Source: CANHEE01 sp043777755 (GTDB lineage: Bacteria > Bacteroidota > Bacteroidia > Chitinophagales > Saprospiraceae). Taken from it: a DNA stretch of 31,194 nucleotides. The notes under the pieces were generated by a model. That model saw only the letters and a list, made by a program, of their open reading frames with translations, searched no databases and had not been told where the DNA came from. A program made the position numbers and the translations under genes. The stretch is from assembly GCA_043777755.1 (NCBI GenBank), contig JAYWHK010000080.1, positions 1-31,194 of the forward strand. Direction: 5' to 3'. Shown here one piece after another: positions 22,805-31,082 of this stretch (its first letter is position 1; every line of letters begins with the position of its first letter).

Positions 22805-25800
22805 ATGATTAAATATATTTTTGGAGGTCTTCTACTCCTCGCAATCACTTTTTTTGCTTGTACCAAAAAGGCAAAAGAAATAGAAAATCCACTTTTTACC
22901 AAAATATCTTCTGACCATTCAGGCATAAAATTCGTCAATACAGTTTCAAATACCAAAGATTTAAATATTTTGACTTACCGTAATTACTACAATGGCGGTG
23001 GCACTGCCATTGGCGACATCAACAACGACGGACTTTCTGATGTATTTTTTACAGCCAATATGGGCGAAAACAAATTGTACCTCAATAAAGGAAATATGCA
23101 ATTTGAAGACATTTCAGCAAAAGCTGGGATTCAGTCCGCTGAGAATTGGAGTACGGGCGTTGTGATGGTGGACATCAACAACGACAAACTCTTAGATATT
23201 TATGTTTGTAATGCGGGTTATAAAGAAGGAAAACCTCCTTATAATCAATTGTTTATCAACAATGGCGATTTGACTTTTACTGAAAAAGCGGCTGAATATG
23301 GTTTGAATGATGATGGTTATACGACCCACGCTGCGTTTTTTGATTACGATGGTGACAATGACTTGGATTGCTATATTCTCAACAATAGTTTTATTCCAGT
23401 AAATACGTTGAACAACGACAATCGTCGTACTTTGAGGGCAAAAGATTGGCCTATTGCCCCATTTTTACAAGGTGGAGGCGATAAATTATTGCGCAATGAC
23501 AACGGGAAATTCACTGACGTAAGTGAAAAAGCGGGTATTTATGGCAGTTTGATTGGCTTTGGATTGGGCGTTACCGTTGGTGATGTGGACAACGATGGTT
23601 GGCTTGATATTTATGTTTCCAACGATTTTTATGAACGTGATTACCTTTATATCAACCAAAAAAATGGAACTTACAAGGAAGATTTGACCAATCAAATGCA
23701 GCATCTGAGTTTGGCTTCAATGGGTTCTGATATGGCAGACGTGAACAACGATGGTAATCCAGATATTTTCGCCACAGAAATGTTGCCTTACGACGAAGAA
23801 CGTTTGAAAGCAACCACTGAATTTGAAAATTTTGATGTGCATAACATCAAAGTCGAAAAAGATTTTTTTCATCAATATTCTCAAAACACCTTACAAATCA
23901 ATCAAGGTGATGGAACATTCAAAGAAGCGGCGCATTATGCTGGCGTTGCCGCTTCGGATTGGTCATGGGGCGCACTTATTTTTGATGCTGATTTTGACGG
24001 AAATCAAGATTTATTTGTTTGCAATGGCATCTATCATGATGTCATTGACCAAGATTTTATAGATTTTTTTGCAAATGAAGTGATGCAAAAAATGGCAATG
24101 ACAGGCAAAAAAGAAGAAGTGGAAAACATTATCAAACAAATGCCTTCTGTTCCGATTCAAAATCTAATGTTTCGCAACAATGGCAATCTGAAATTTGAGG
24201 ACGTATCTAATAAATGGGGTTTTTCTGACAAAACTTTTTCCAATGGCGCAGCTTATGGCGATTTGGACAACGATGGTGACTTGGATTTGATTGTGAACAA
24301 TGAAAACCAAGAAGCTCTTGTGTATCAGAACAATGCTACGAAAGATGCCGCTGCAAAATACATCGGGTTTCAACTCAAAGGCGATGCTAAAAATACTTTT
24401 GCTATAGGCGCAAAAGTAAAAGTTTTTGTAGGTGAAAATATTTATCAAAAAGAAAATATCCCTTCTCGTGGTTTTCAATCTTCTATGGACAATAAATTGA
24501 TGATTGGGCTTCCAAAAGACAAAAATATTGATAGTATTCAAGTGATTTGGCACGATAGAACATTTACAAAAGTAACTGATTATCAACTAAATAAGCTCAA
24601 TACGATTGATTTTTTAAGTAGTAAAAAAAGCAAATATAATTTTAAGAAAAACTTGGCGAAACCTCTAATGCAAGAGGTGGCAAACACTTTGCCTGTACAC
24701 GTAGAGGATAATACTGTTGATTTTTATACTGAAAAAACAATACACGCCATGCTTTCTGCCGAAGGCCCAAAAGTTGCCGTTGGAGATGTCAATGGTGACG
24801 GTCAAGAAGACCTCTACATTTGTGCTGCAAGAAATCAGCCTAAACGAATTTACATCGCTCAGAACGGTACTTTCAAGGCAACTTCGACGATTGATATTAC
24901 ACGATTTATAGAATTTGAAGATACTGCCGCTGAGTTTTTTGATGCAGATGGTGACAAAGATTTAGACCTTTTTGTAGGTTCTGGCGGTAATTGGACTGCA
25001 AAAGGACAACGTGAAAATCAAGATAGATTCTACATAAATGATGGAAAAGGGAATTTTTCTATGCCAAATGCATTGCCTTTGAACGGTTTTAATACTTCTG
25101 TTGTACTGCCTTTTGACTATGATTCTGATGGTGATTTAGATATTTTTGTAGCAAGCCGAAGTGTTCCACAATTCTACGGTGTTGCGCCAAAGCATTTTAT
25201 TTATCAGAACGATGGAACTGGAAAATTCACAGATGTTCAAGTAGAAATTGCGCCTGTATTAAATAAAATTGGCATGATTACCTCTGCACAGTACGCTGAT
25301 TTAGACGGTGATGGAGGTAAAGAGTTGGTGGTCGTTGGCGAGTGGATGAAACCAACAATTTTGAAATATGCCGCTGGAAAATTTGATGAAAAAACAAACG
25401 ATACTTTTAAAGATAAAAGTGGTTTTTGGTACAATGTGACGGTTGCTGATTTAGATGCTGACGGAGATAACGATATGATTTTGGGAAATAGTAGCGAAAA
25501 TTGTTACTTAGCTGACCGTAATGAGCCTCCTGTAAAACTTTGGATCAATGATTTTGACGGCAACGGTTTTCCCGAAAAAGTGCTATCGTATAGCATCAAC
25601 GGAAAAGATGTTCCTGTGATTATGAAACGTGAAATGACTAAAGAAATGCCGCCTTTGAAGAAAAAAATATTGAAGCACCACGAGTATGCAAAGATGGATA
25701 TGACAAAACTTTTTGATTCGGATAAATTGAAAAAAGCACAAGTTAAAGAAGCTCGTTATTTTAAGAATATTTTTGCAATCAACGATGGAAAAGGTAATTT

Positions 25801-26131
25801 CACCATTCAAGAAATGCCATTAGCTTGTCAATTGTCATCTATTTGTAGCGTTTTAGTAACAGATATTAATAGCGATGAAAAGCCAGATATTATTTTGGGT
25901 GGAAATCATTTTACTTTTCAACCACAATATGGTCGTTTGGACGGAAGTTATGGCGAAGTGCTTCTTAATCAAGGAAATATGAATTTTAAATCAATACAAC
26001 ACCAAGAAAGTGGTATCAAAATTCCTGGTATGATTCGTGACATCAAACGCTTGAAAATTAAAGGGCAAGACCATCTTTTAATTGCTGTGAACAATGAGAA
26101 CGTACGATTGTTAAAGCTAGGTGGGCGTTAA
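22805..26131 (+). CDS. FG-GAP/VCBS repeat lipoprotein with ASPIC/UnbV domain
   Basis: From the ATG at 22805 this is a 1108-aa lipoprotein: MIKYIFGGLLLLAITFFAC is a type II signal. The first half carries seven calcium-binding loops of the DxDxDG type (DINNDGLSD, DINNDKLLD, DYDGDNDLD, DVDNDGWLD, DVNNDGNPD, DADFDGNQD, DLDNDGDLD), which suits one seven-bladed beta-propeller. About residues 515-600 form an ASPIC/UnbV domain (FAIGAKVKVFVG, IPSRGFQSSMDNKLMIGL, DSIQVIWHD). The second half has six or seven more loops (DVNGDGQED, DADGDKDLD, DYDSDGDLD, DLDGDGGKE, DLDADGDND, DINSDEKPD), a second propeller. Related CRTAC1-like proteins are often encoded near SusC/SusD pairs; none is present here. The ligand is unknown. 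An in-frame ATG at 22754 would spoil the lipoprotein signal. Confidence 0.92.
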   Translation: MIKYIFGGLLLLAITFFACTKKAKEIENPLFTKISSDHSGIKFVNTVSNTKDLNILTYRNYYNGGGTAIGDINNDGLSDVFFTANMGENKLYLNKGNMQFEDISAKAGIQSAENWSTGVVMVDINNDKLLDIYVCNAGYKEGKPPYNQLFINNGDLTFTEKAAEYGLNDDGYTTHAAFFDYDGDNDLDCYILNNSFIPVNTLNNDNRRTLRAKDWPIAPFLQGGGDKLLRNDNGKFTDVSEKAGIYGSLIGFGLGVTVGDVDNDGWLDIYVSNDFYERDYLYINQKNGTYKEDLTNQMQHLSLASMGSDMADVNNDGNPDIFATEMLPYDEERLKATTEFENFDVHNIKVEKDFFHQYSQNTLQINQGDGTFKEAAHYAGVAASDWSWGALIFDADFDGNQDLFVCNGIYHDVIDQDFIDFFANEVMQKMAMTGKKEEVENIIKQMPSVPIQNLMFRNNGNLKFEDVSNKWGFSDKTFSNGAAYGDLDNDGDLDLIVNNENQEALVYQNNATKDAAAKYIGFQLKGDAKNTFAIGAKVKVFVGENIYQKENIPSRGFQSSMDNKLMIGLPKDKNIDSIQVIWHDRTFTKVTDYQLNKLNTIDFLSSKKSKYNFKKNLAKPLMQEVANTLPVHVEDNTVDFYTEKTIHAMLSAEGPKVAVGDVNGDGQEDLYICAARNQPKRIYIAQNGTFKATSTIDITRFIEFEDTAAEFFDADGDKDLDLFVGSGGNWTAKGQRENQDRFYINDGKGNFSMPNALPLNGFNTSVVLPFDYDSDGDLDIFVASRSVPQFYGVAPKHFIYQNDGTGKFTDVQVEIAPVLNKIGMITSAQYADLDGDGGKELVVVGEWMKPTILKYAAGKFDEKTNDTFKDKSGFWYNVTVADLDADGDNDMILGNSSENCYLADRNEPPVKLWINDFDGNGFPEKVLSYSINGKDVPVIMKREMTKEMPPLKKKILKHHEYAKMDMTKLFDSDKLKKAQVKEARYFKNIFAINDGKGNFTIQEMPLACQLSSICSVLVTDINSDEKPDIILGGNHFTFQPQYGRLDGSYGEVLLNQGNMNFKSIQHQESGIKIPGMIRDIKRLKIKGQDHLLIAVNNENVRLLKLGGR

Positions 26132-26133
26132 AA

Positions 26134-26240
26134 ATTAGTGGTATTTATTTTGTCGTTAAGAAAAAAAGTACAAATAACTGACTATCAGGAAGTTATTTTA
26201 ATTTTTTCTTAATCGACTGAAAAAAATAAATACAACTAAT
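26134..26240 (+). repeat. Hairpin element with terminal inverted repeats, copy 2 (MITE-like)
   Basis: Terminal inverted repeats of 18 bp (26134-26151 ATTAGTGGTATTTATTTT and 26223-26240, 17 of 18 pairing) enclose a hairpin (26158-26179 with 26191-26210) around the 11-nt loop GACTATCAGGA, which differs from the loop of copy 1 by one base. The segment TGTCGTTAAGAAAA also matches copy 1 (TGTCGTTGAGAAAA). Total 107 bp; it begins 3 bases after the FG-GAP gene stop and may end its transcript. Confidence 0.7.
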
Positions 26241-26283
26241 TTAGCCTAAATACTTAAGTCAACAAAAATTAAAAAGCTAACAA

Positions 26284-26661
26284 ATGCGTACTGAAAAAAT
26301 AAAACAACTTCGTCCCGAAATCAATGCAAGCATCGAACACGCCAATGAAGCGGAGCGTTTTCAAAATGAAACATTGCGTCCAATTTTGAAATTTCAAAAT
26401 GACCTTTTGCTTGCAACAATGCAATCTTATATTGAGAAAAGAAAAGGCGAATATTTTAAAATTTCAGTAAAAGAACGCCCAAAATACATCGAAAATGCAA
26501 TCAAAAAAGATTTGCGCTTCAAAAGCCAATTGATGGGTACACTTATTGGACTTTTTTCAGTAGAAGAGTTCCAATTTTTTAGTGCAAATGAAGCCGAAAT
26601 GACTCGTAGAGCAATAGATATGCTCATTCAACGGCTTCATTCGCAGATTGAAATGATATAA
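26284..26661 (+). CDS. Conserved-looking Bacteroidota protein, unknown function
   Basis: The 125-aa product is all-helical by appearance and has no signal peptide: QLRPEINASIEHANEAERFQ, NETLRPILKFQNDLLLATMQ, YIEKRKGEYFKIS, a YIENAIKKDLRFKSQLMGTL helix, IGLFSVEEFQFF and a final RAIDMLIQRLHSQIEMI. Similar Bacteroidota proteins, as I remember them, share the TLRPILKFQ and IGLFTVEE(F/Y) patterns and are sometimes labelled glyoxalase in databases without support; I see no vicinal-oxygen-chelate motif here. It lies between a hairpin element and intergenic repeat copy C. Function unknown; a soluble cytoplasmic protein is likely. Confidence 0.75.
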   Translation: MRTEKIKQLRPEINASIEHANEAERFQNETLRPILKFQNDLLLATMQSYIEKRKGEYFKISVKERPKYIENAIKKDLRFKSQLMGTLIGLFSVEEFQFFSANEAEMTRRAIDMLIQRLHSQIEMI

Positions 26662-26664
26662 ACT

Positions 26665-26737
26665 AAGTACCTCGTCTGAAATAATCGACATTTTAAAATA
26701 ATATAAAATATTGTAAATCAATGAGTTAAAAGACTTA
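26665..26737 (+). repeat. Intergenic repeat, full copy C
   Basis: Starts AAGTACCTCGTCTGAAATAA and ends GAGTTAAAAGACTTA; about 68 of 73 positions equal copy B. Differences cluster at the 5' end and at one tetranucleotide (TGCT in B, TAAT in C). It fills the gap between two convergent genes. Confidence 0.85.
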
Positions 26738-26769
26738 GGACTTTCGACTTATTGACTTATGACTATCAG

Positions 26770-27849
26770 TTACGATAAACGTTTAAAACCGTTCCAAATT
26801 CGTTCTGGCAATTCGCCACTACACGCTTCTTTGTAATCTTTGTAAGAACAAGAAAAAAGATAATTTTGTTCTTTTTTACTTTTGGAATTTGGAATTTGAA
26901 TCCACCAACGACCACTTTTATTGCTTTTCCAAAAGGTAAGCGGTAATGTGAATCCTTTTACTTCAACAATGTATTCGACCATCTCAGTTGTAGAAATCGG
27001 ATAATCATTTTTGCGACTTGCCACACCATCAATAAAATACCAAGCCATCAGCGCAATACATTTTGCTGTTTGGTCTGCCACATCGTGTTTTTGTTCAAAA
27101 CCATAAAAACCAACAGAACTCAATCGCTCATTTATACCAGCATAACGAACCAGTTGACAGGCTTCTTCAATAAATAGACCACTTGGCATTGGCAACGTTT
27201 GCGCAGGAGCTTCCGACTGCCGAATCGCACTGATGTTAAAAGCCAAACCATCAACCTCTCGAATCAGCGGTTCACACTCTTCAATAGAATTTCGGACTTT
27301 CCCCAGCCGCACCAAATCAAAGTCCTGAAACTCCAAAGTATCCCAATCATCTTGATCTACTAAATGTCCTTGCGTAGCGAGCATAGAAAGGTGCCCAATC
27401 GCTTTTTGTTTGTTTTTATCCCACAAAACATTTTTTAAGTAAGACTTTTCTCCATCTAAATCAAGTTGAGCATCTATTATAGCGATATTTGGCAACCTAT
27501 TTTTTTCGTAATAGGCTTTAAATTGGCTTTCAATATTCAGAACACTACTTCCGAGAACAATCAGAATCATTCCAGAGTCAATAATTTCCTTCAAAGCCAT
27601 TGTCACAAAATCAATATCATTTTTTTTTAAATTGCCTAAATCTGTGACATTATGGCTTAATTTAATATTTGAATAAGAAAAAAGCTGTTTTCTAACAGCA
27701 TCAGCTTCCGCTTTGTCCACACCAAGTAATGCAATTTTTGCATCAAGTGTATCTGTATTTTTATCAAAAAAAATGATAGACGAACCAAACGATTTTTCAG
27801 TAAATGACTCCTTCGCAATAACCGAAGGATTAACCCAATTTTCAAGCAT
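26770..27849 (-). CDS. Arginase-fold protein with lost metal ligands (formimidoylglutamase-like)
   Basis: A 359-aa protein of the ureohydrolase (arginase/agmatinase/formimidoylglutamase) superfamily, in the divergent Bacteroidota branch. The family order is kept: a GHDxxN-type strand replaced by VLGSSVLN, a DAHxD-type site replaced by AIIDAQLDLD, and the DxDxxD site replaced by AFNISAIRQSEAPA, followed by GLFIEEACQLVRYAGINERL and an AWYFIDGVASR helix. In active enzymes these three sites supply the His and Asp residues that hold two Mn ions. Here most are replaced (His to Gln, Asp to Asn and Ser), so normal hydrolysis is unlikely. The C-terminal WWIQIPNSKSKKEQNYLFSC region is outside the classical fold. 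It has its own minus-strand promoter and is divergent from the dehydrogenase gene. Confidence 0.8.
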   Translation of the reverse strand: MLENWVNPSVIAKESFTEKSFGSSIIFFDKNTDTLDAKIALLGVDKAEADAVRKQLFSYSNIKLSHNVTDLGNLKKNDIDFVTMALKEIIDSGMILIVLGSSVLNIESQFKAYYEKNRLPNIAIIDAQLDLDGEKSYLKNVLWDKNKQKAIGHLSMLATQGHLVDQDDWDTLEFQDFDLVRLGKVRNSIEECEPLIREVDGLAFNISAIRQSEAPAQTLPMPSGLFIEEACQLVRYAGINERLSSVGFYGFEQKHDVADQTAKCIALMAWYFIDGVASRKNDYPISTTEMVEYIVEVKGFTLPLTFWKSNKSGRWWIQIPNSKSKKEQNYLFSCSYKDYKEACSGELPERIWNGFKRLS

Positions 27850-27886
27850 AAAAAGTATTAAAAATAAGATGAAATTATTTTTTTCA

Positions 27887-27919
27887 CAAAAATAAATGAT
27901 AAATTTTAATATTTAGCAA
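27887..27919 (-). promoter_or_regulatory. Promoter of the arginase-fold gene
   Basis: On the minus strand, TTG (27919-27917) and TATTTTTG (27894-27887, exact TAnnTTTG) are 22 bases apart. Transcription would start near 27880, about 31 bases before the ATG at 27849. Confidence 0.5.
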
Positions 27920-27976
27920 TACAGTTCGGATATTTGCATTTTTTAAAAATACCTAACCAAACCACAACCATTTTTA

Positions 27977-29209
27977 ATGGAACAATTATTAGAAAAATAC
28001 AAGCAAAAACGCCCCGAAATTGTTTTTGAATGGAAAGACACCGAAACCGATGCCGAAGGCTGGGTTGTCATCAATTCTCTCCGAAATGGTGCAGCTGGCG
28101 GAGGTACTCGAATGCGCAAAGGCTTGACAAAAGCCGAAGTTGTTTCCTTAGCAAAAGTCATGGAAATTAAGTTTTCCGTTTGTGGTCCCGATATTGGAGG
28201 CGCAAAGTCAGGAATCAATTTTGACCCCAGCGATGCTCGAAGAACAGGCGTTTTGGAACGCTGGTACAAAGCTGTTTTTCCACTTTTAAAAAACTATTAT
28301 GGAACAGGCGGCGACTTAAACGTAGATGAACTCAAAGATGTAATTCCGATAACAGAAGATTTGGGACTTTGGCATCCACAAGAAGGCATTGTAAATGGAC
28401 ATTTTCATAGTACAAAAGGGGATAAAATAAACATTGTTGGACAATTGCGTTATGGTTGCTCAAAAATTGTAGAAGACGCAGCTTATGTGCCTGATGGACC
28501 TCACAAATATGCGGTTGCAGACATGATAACGGGCTACGGCGTTGCAGAATCCGTCAAACATTATTTTAACCTATTTCATTCAAGTGATGTAAAAGGTAAA
28601 ACCGCTATTATTCAAGGCTGGGGCAATGTTGCATCAGCGGCAGCTTGCTACCTTAGCGTCATGGGAATCAAAATCATTGGCATCATAGATAGGGCGGGTG
28701 GTGTTATCAACGAAGATGGTTTTTCTTTAAATGAGATAAAAAAATTTTTTACTGACAAGAAAGGCAACACTTTGACTTCTAATACGTTATTAGAATTTGG
28801 AGAAGTAAATGAACGGATTTGGAGTTTAGGTGCAGATGTTTTTGTACCAGGAGCAGCGTCAAAATTAATCACTCGCAACCAAGTAGATCAGCTCATTTCC
28901 AGCGGCTGTAAAGTCATTGCTTGTGGCGCAAACGTTCCATTTGTTGATGATGAAATTTTCTTTGGTCCAACAGCAAAATACACAGACGAACAGATTAGCG
29001 TTATCCCTGATTTCATTGCCAATTGCGGTATGGCAAGAGTGTTCGCTTATTTGATGCAAAAAGACATTCAAGTAACTGACGATGCGATTTTTTCAGACGT
29101 TTCAAATACGATAAAAGAAGCCTTAAGTAAAGTAAAAGCCATAAATCATTCGACAACAAAAATTTCTACAACAGCCTTAGAAATTTCGCTAAACAAGCTA
29201 TTGAAGTAA
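27977..29209 (+). CDS. Glu/Leu/Phe/Val family amino acid dehydrogenase
   Basis: A 410-aa NAD(P)-dependent dehydrogenase that interconverts an amino acid and its 2-oxo acid with ammonia. The N-terminal dimerisation domain has GAAGGGTRMRKGLT, the substrate-site Lys65 (MEIKFSV) and the catalytic-site Lys77 in CGPDIGGAKSGINF, then GTGGDLNVDELKDV. The Rossmann domain has the nucleotide loop IQGWGNVASAAACYL and VFVPGAASKLITRNQV, with the NCGMARVFAYLM helix near the end. Length is typical for glutamate dehydrogenases, but the GGxTR and PDIGGAKSG variants do not let me separate glutamate from branched-chain or other substrates. A degenerate -7 sequence (GATATTTG, 27929-27936) lies upstream. Confidence 0.88.
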   Translation: MEQLLEKYKQKRPEIVFEWKDTETDAEGWVVINSLRNGAAGGGTRMRKGLTKAEVVSLAKVMEIKFSVCGPDIGGAKSGINFDPSDARRTGVLERWYKAVFPLLKNYYGTGGDLNVDELKDVIPITEDLGLWHPQEGIVNGHFHSTKGDKINIVGQLRYGCSKIVEDAAYVPDGPHKYAVADMITGYGVAESVKHYFNLFHSSDVKGKTAIIQGWGNVASAAACYLSVMGIKIIGIIDRAGGVINEDGFSLNEIKKFFTDKKGNTLTSNTLLEFGEVNERIWSLGADVFVPGAASKLITRNQVDQLISSGCKVIACGANVPFVDDEIFFGPTAKYTDEQISVIPDFIANCGMARVFAYLMQKDIQVTDDAIFSDVSNTIKEALSKVKAINHSTTKISTTALEISLNKLLK

Positions 29210-29310
29210 AATATATTTATACAATTTTAAAAAATATGTAAAAATATAGCCTTTTTTATTGAAAAATAAAAAAAAATATCATAAAATTAAATAAAAAACT
29301 CTTAATAAGT

Positions 29311-29340
29311 TTGTGACAACTAAAAAAAATTTTAATTTTG
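29311..29340 (+). promoter_or_regulatory. Strong consensus promoter of the OmpA-family gene
   Basis: TTG at 29311-29313, a 19-base spacer and TAATTTTG at 29333-29340 match the Bacteroidota consensus exactly in both elements and in spacing. Transcription should start near 29347. The surrounding AT-rich stretch (29210-29310) may add upstream-element strength. Confidence 0.75.
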
Positions 29341-29420
29341 CAAAAAATAAACTATATTTTTTATTAAACCCTTAAATGGAAAATTCAAATTCGTTGACTA
29401 AAAATTTAAAATTAAACTCT

Positions 29421-30968
29421 ATGACGAAGAAATTATTTTACCCTATTATTCTTCTTGCATTTGCCTTCGTAGCAGATGCACAGACAACTTCTACTCCTGC
29501 CACAGGTGGTAGCAAGCGTGGCGCAGCAGCTGATCCTTTTGAAGTAGGTGTTGGTGCTGGTCTTTTTATAGCACAAGGTGACTTAGAATACAAACCATCT
29601 TTTGGTGTAAGTGTTCACGGTCGTAAGGCATTAGATGCTATTTTCTCTTTGAGAGCAGAAGCATTTGCTGGACAATTAAAGTTTGCAACACCAAATAGTC
29701 TGCCATATCGTTATGGTGGTCCAGAAACTCGTAACGAAAGTGGTGTTGGAGATCCTCGTTCTATCAACAAAGCAAATGCTGTATTGGCTTCTGGCGAGTT
29801 ACAATTAGTTATTAATTTAACAAGTGTAAGATTTGACGGAAAGAAAAGACGATTGACTCCTTATGTATTTGGTGGTGCTGGTGCTGGTTACTCAAATACG
29901 AAAGTAGATGTTGTAGCTCCTTCTCCATCAGGCATTGGTACGAACAAAGAACTTGAAATCGCTGGACGTTTGAATACCAAGTATGTAGGTCTATTCGGTG
30001 CTGGTGGTGGTTTAGCTCTTAAATTCACTGATAGAATTTTCTTAGGATTAGAAGCGAAAGTTACTCAAATCTTTGGTAAGCGTTCGGATTTGTTAGATGG
30101 TTTTGCATACAACAAAAATGATATTCCTATGTATGCAAGTGCTCGTTTGAATTACATCATTGGAAATGGTCTTCCTGCATTCTATGCTAGTCCATTTGAT
30201 CAAATTCAAGCTGATGTTGCTGAATTGAAAGCACGTCCTAAGTTTGACCCAACTGATACTGACGCTGACGGTGTTATTGATATGTTTGACCAAGAAAAAG
30301 CTACTCCAGCAGGTTATGCAGTAGATACTCGTGGTGTTACATTAGACAGTGATGCTGATGGTTTCCCTAACTCTAAGGACAAAGAGCCGTTTTCTCAACC
30401 AGGTTACAAAGTAAATGGCGATGGTGTTGCTCAAATGCCAAAACCAAACTTTACAACTGAAGCTGACGTAAATCGTATCATTGATGCTAAATTGGCTGAT
30501 ATGAAAGCTACTTTGAAGCCACAAGCTATTGTTGATTGGTTCTTGCCTATGATTAACTTTGATTTTAACAAATCAAACATCAGAAGCTCTGAATACGAGA
30601 AATTGGCTTATGTAGGAAACGTTATGCAACGTAACCCAAGTATCCGTGTAGCGGTTGCTGGTTTTACTGATGCGGTTTCTTCCCAAGGTTACAATGATAA
30701 TCTTTCATACAATCGTTCTGAGGCAGCTATCAATTACTTAATGACTAAGTATGGTATTTCTCGTGACCGTTTTGCATTGGATTACAATGGTGAAACAACA
30801 ATGTTGGTTGATACTCAGGCTAAAAACTATATCAATCGTCGTGTTGAGTTCCGTGTAGCACAAGCTGGTGAATCTGATAAAGGTCGTCCAACAGGTGGTT
30901 CTTCTATCGAAGCAACTCCTGCTAAGAAATCACCTAAATTCAAAGGTAACAAAGAAGCTGGTTACTAA
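29421..30968 (+). CDS. OmpA-family outer-membrane protein with TSP3-like calcium loops
   Basis: From the ATG at 29421 the protein is 515 aa with a clean signal peptide (MTKKLFYPIILLAFAFVADA, then QTTS); an ATG at 29376 would add 15 polar residues. An N-terminal beta-barrel of about 250 residues (strands such as FEVGVGAGLFIAQ, LTPYVFGGAGAGYS, LFGAGGGLALKF) is followed by two thrombospondin-3-like loops (DTDADGVIDMFDQE and DSDADGFPNSKDKEP) and a C-terminal OmpA peptidoglycan-binding domain (INFDFNKSNIRSSEYEKL, VAGFTDAVSSQGYNDNLS, NRSEAAINYLM, NRRVEFRVAQ). It anchors the outer membrane to peptidoglycan. Strong promoter, strong terminator and codon choice rich in GGT, GCT and CGT, unlike its neighbours, all suggest high expression. 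Confidence 0.95.
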   Translation: MTKKLFYPIILLAFAFVADAQTTSTPATGGSKRGAAADPFEVGVGAGLFIAQGDLEYKPSFGVSVHGRKALDAIFSLRAEAFAGQLKFATPNSLPYRYGGPETRNESGVGDPRSINKANAVLASGELQLVINLTSVRFDGKKRRLTPYVFGGAGAGYSNTKVDVVAPSPSGIGTNKELEIAGRLNTKYVGLFGAGGGLALKFTDRIFLGLEAKVTQIFGKRSDLLDGFAYNKNDIPMYASARLNYIIGNGLPAFYASPFDQIQADVAELKARPKFDPTDTDADGVIDMFDQEKATPAGYAVDTRGVTLDSDADGFPNSKDKEPFSQPGYKVNGDGVAQMPKPNFTTEADVNRIIDAKLADMKATLKPQAIVDWFLPMINFDFNKSNIRSSEYEKLAYVGNVMQRNPSIRVAVAGFTDAVSSQGYNDNLSYNRSEAAINYLMTKYGISRDRFALDYNGETTMLVDTQAKNYINRRVEFRVAQAGESDKGRPTGGSSIEATPAKKSPKFKGNKEAGY

Positions 30969-30995
30969 TAATATTTGGTAAAAAGCATTTTTTAT

Positions 30996-31036
30996 AAAAA
31001 AAGAGAGTTAGATTAATTTCTATCTCTCTTTTTTTT
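30996..31036 (+). terminator. Intrinsic terminator of the OmpA-family gene
   Basis: The left arm AAAAAAAGAGAGTTAGA (30996-31012) pairs with TCTATCTCTCTTTTTTT starting at 31019, with one mismatch, around a 6-nt loop, and the right arm ends in a T run. The A-rich left arm means it can also work on the minus strand. It lies 28 bases after the stop codon. Confidence 0.85.
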
Positions 31037-31066
31037 GCATAATTAAAAATAAATTATATATATTTG
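31035..31066 (+). promoter_or_regulatory. Promoter of the gene at the right edge
   Basis: TTG at 31035-31037 (in the tail of the terminator), 21 bases, then TATATTTG at 31059-31066, an exact TAnnTTTG. Transcription would start near 31073, about 10-25 bases before the candidate start codons. Confidence 0.5.
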
Positions 31067-31082
31067 TCGTTATCTTACTGAT

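Noticed and set aside
26284..26661. Glyoxalase assignment for the 125-aa protein
   Set aside because: No beta-alpha-beta-beta-beta layout or metal-binding His/Glu pattern of glyoxalases is visible; the protein looks all-helical.
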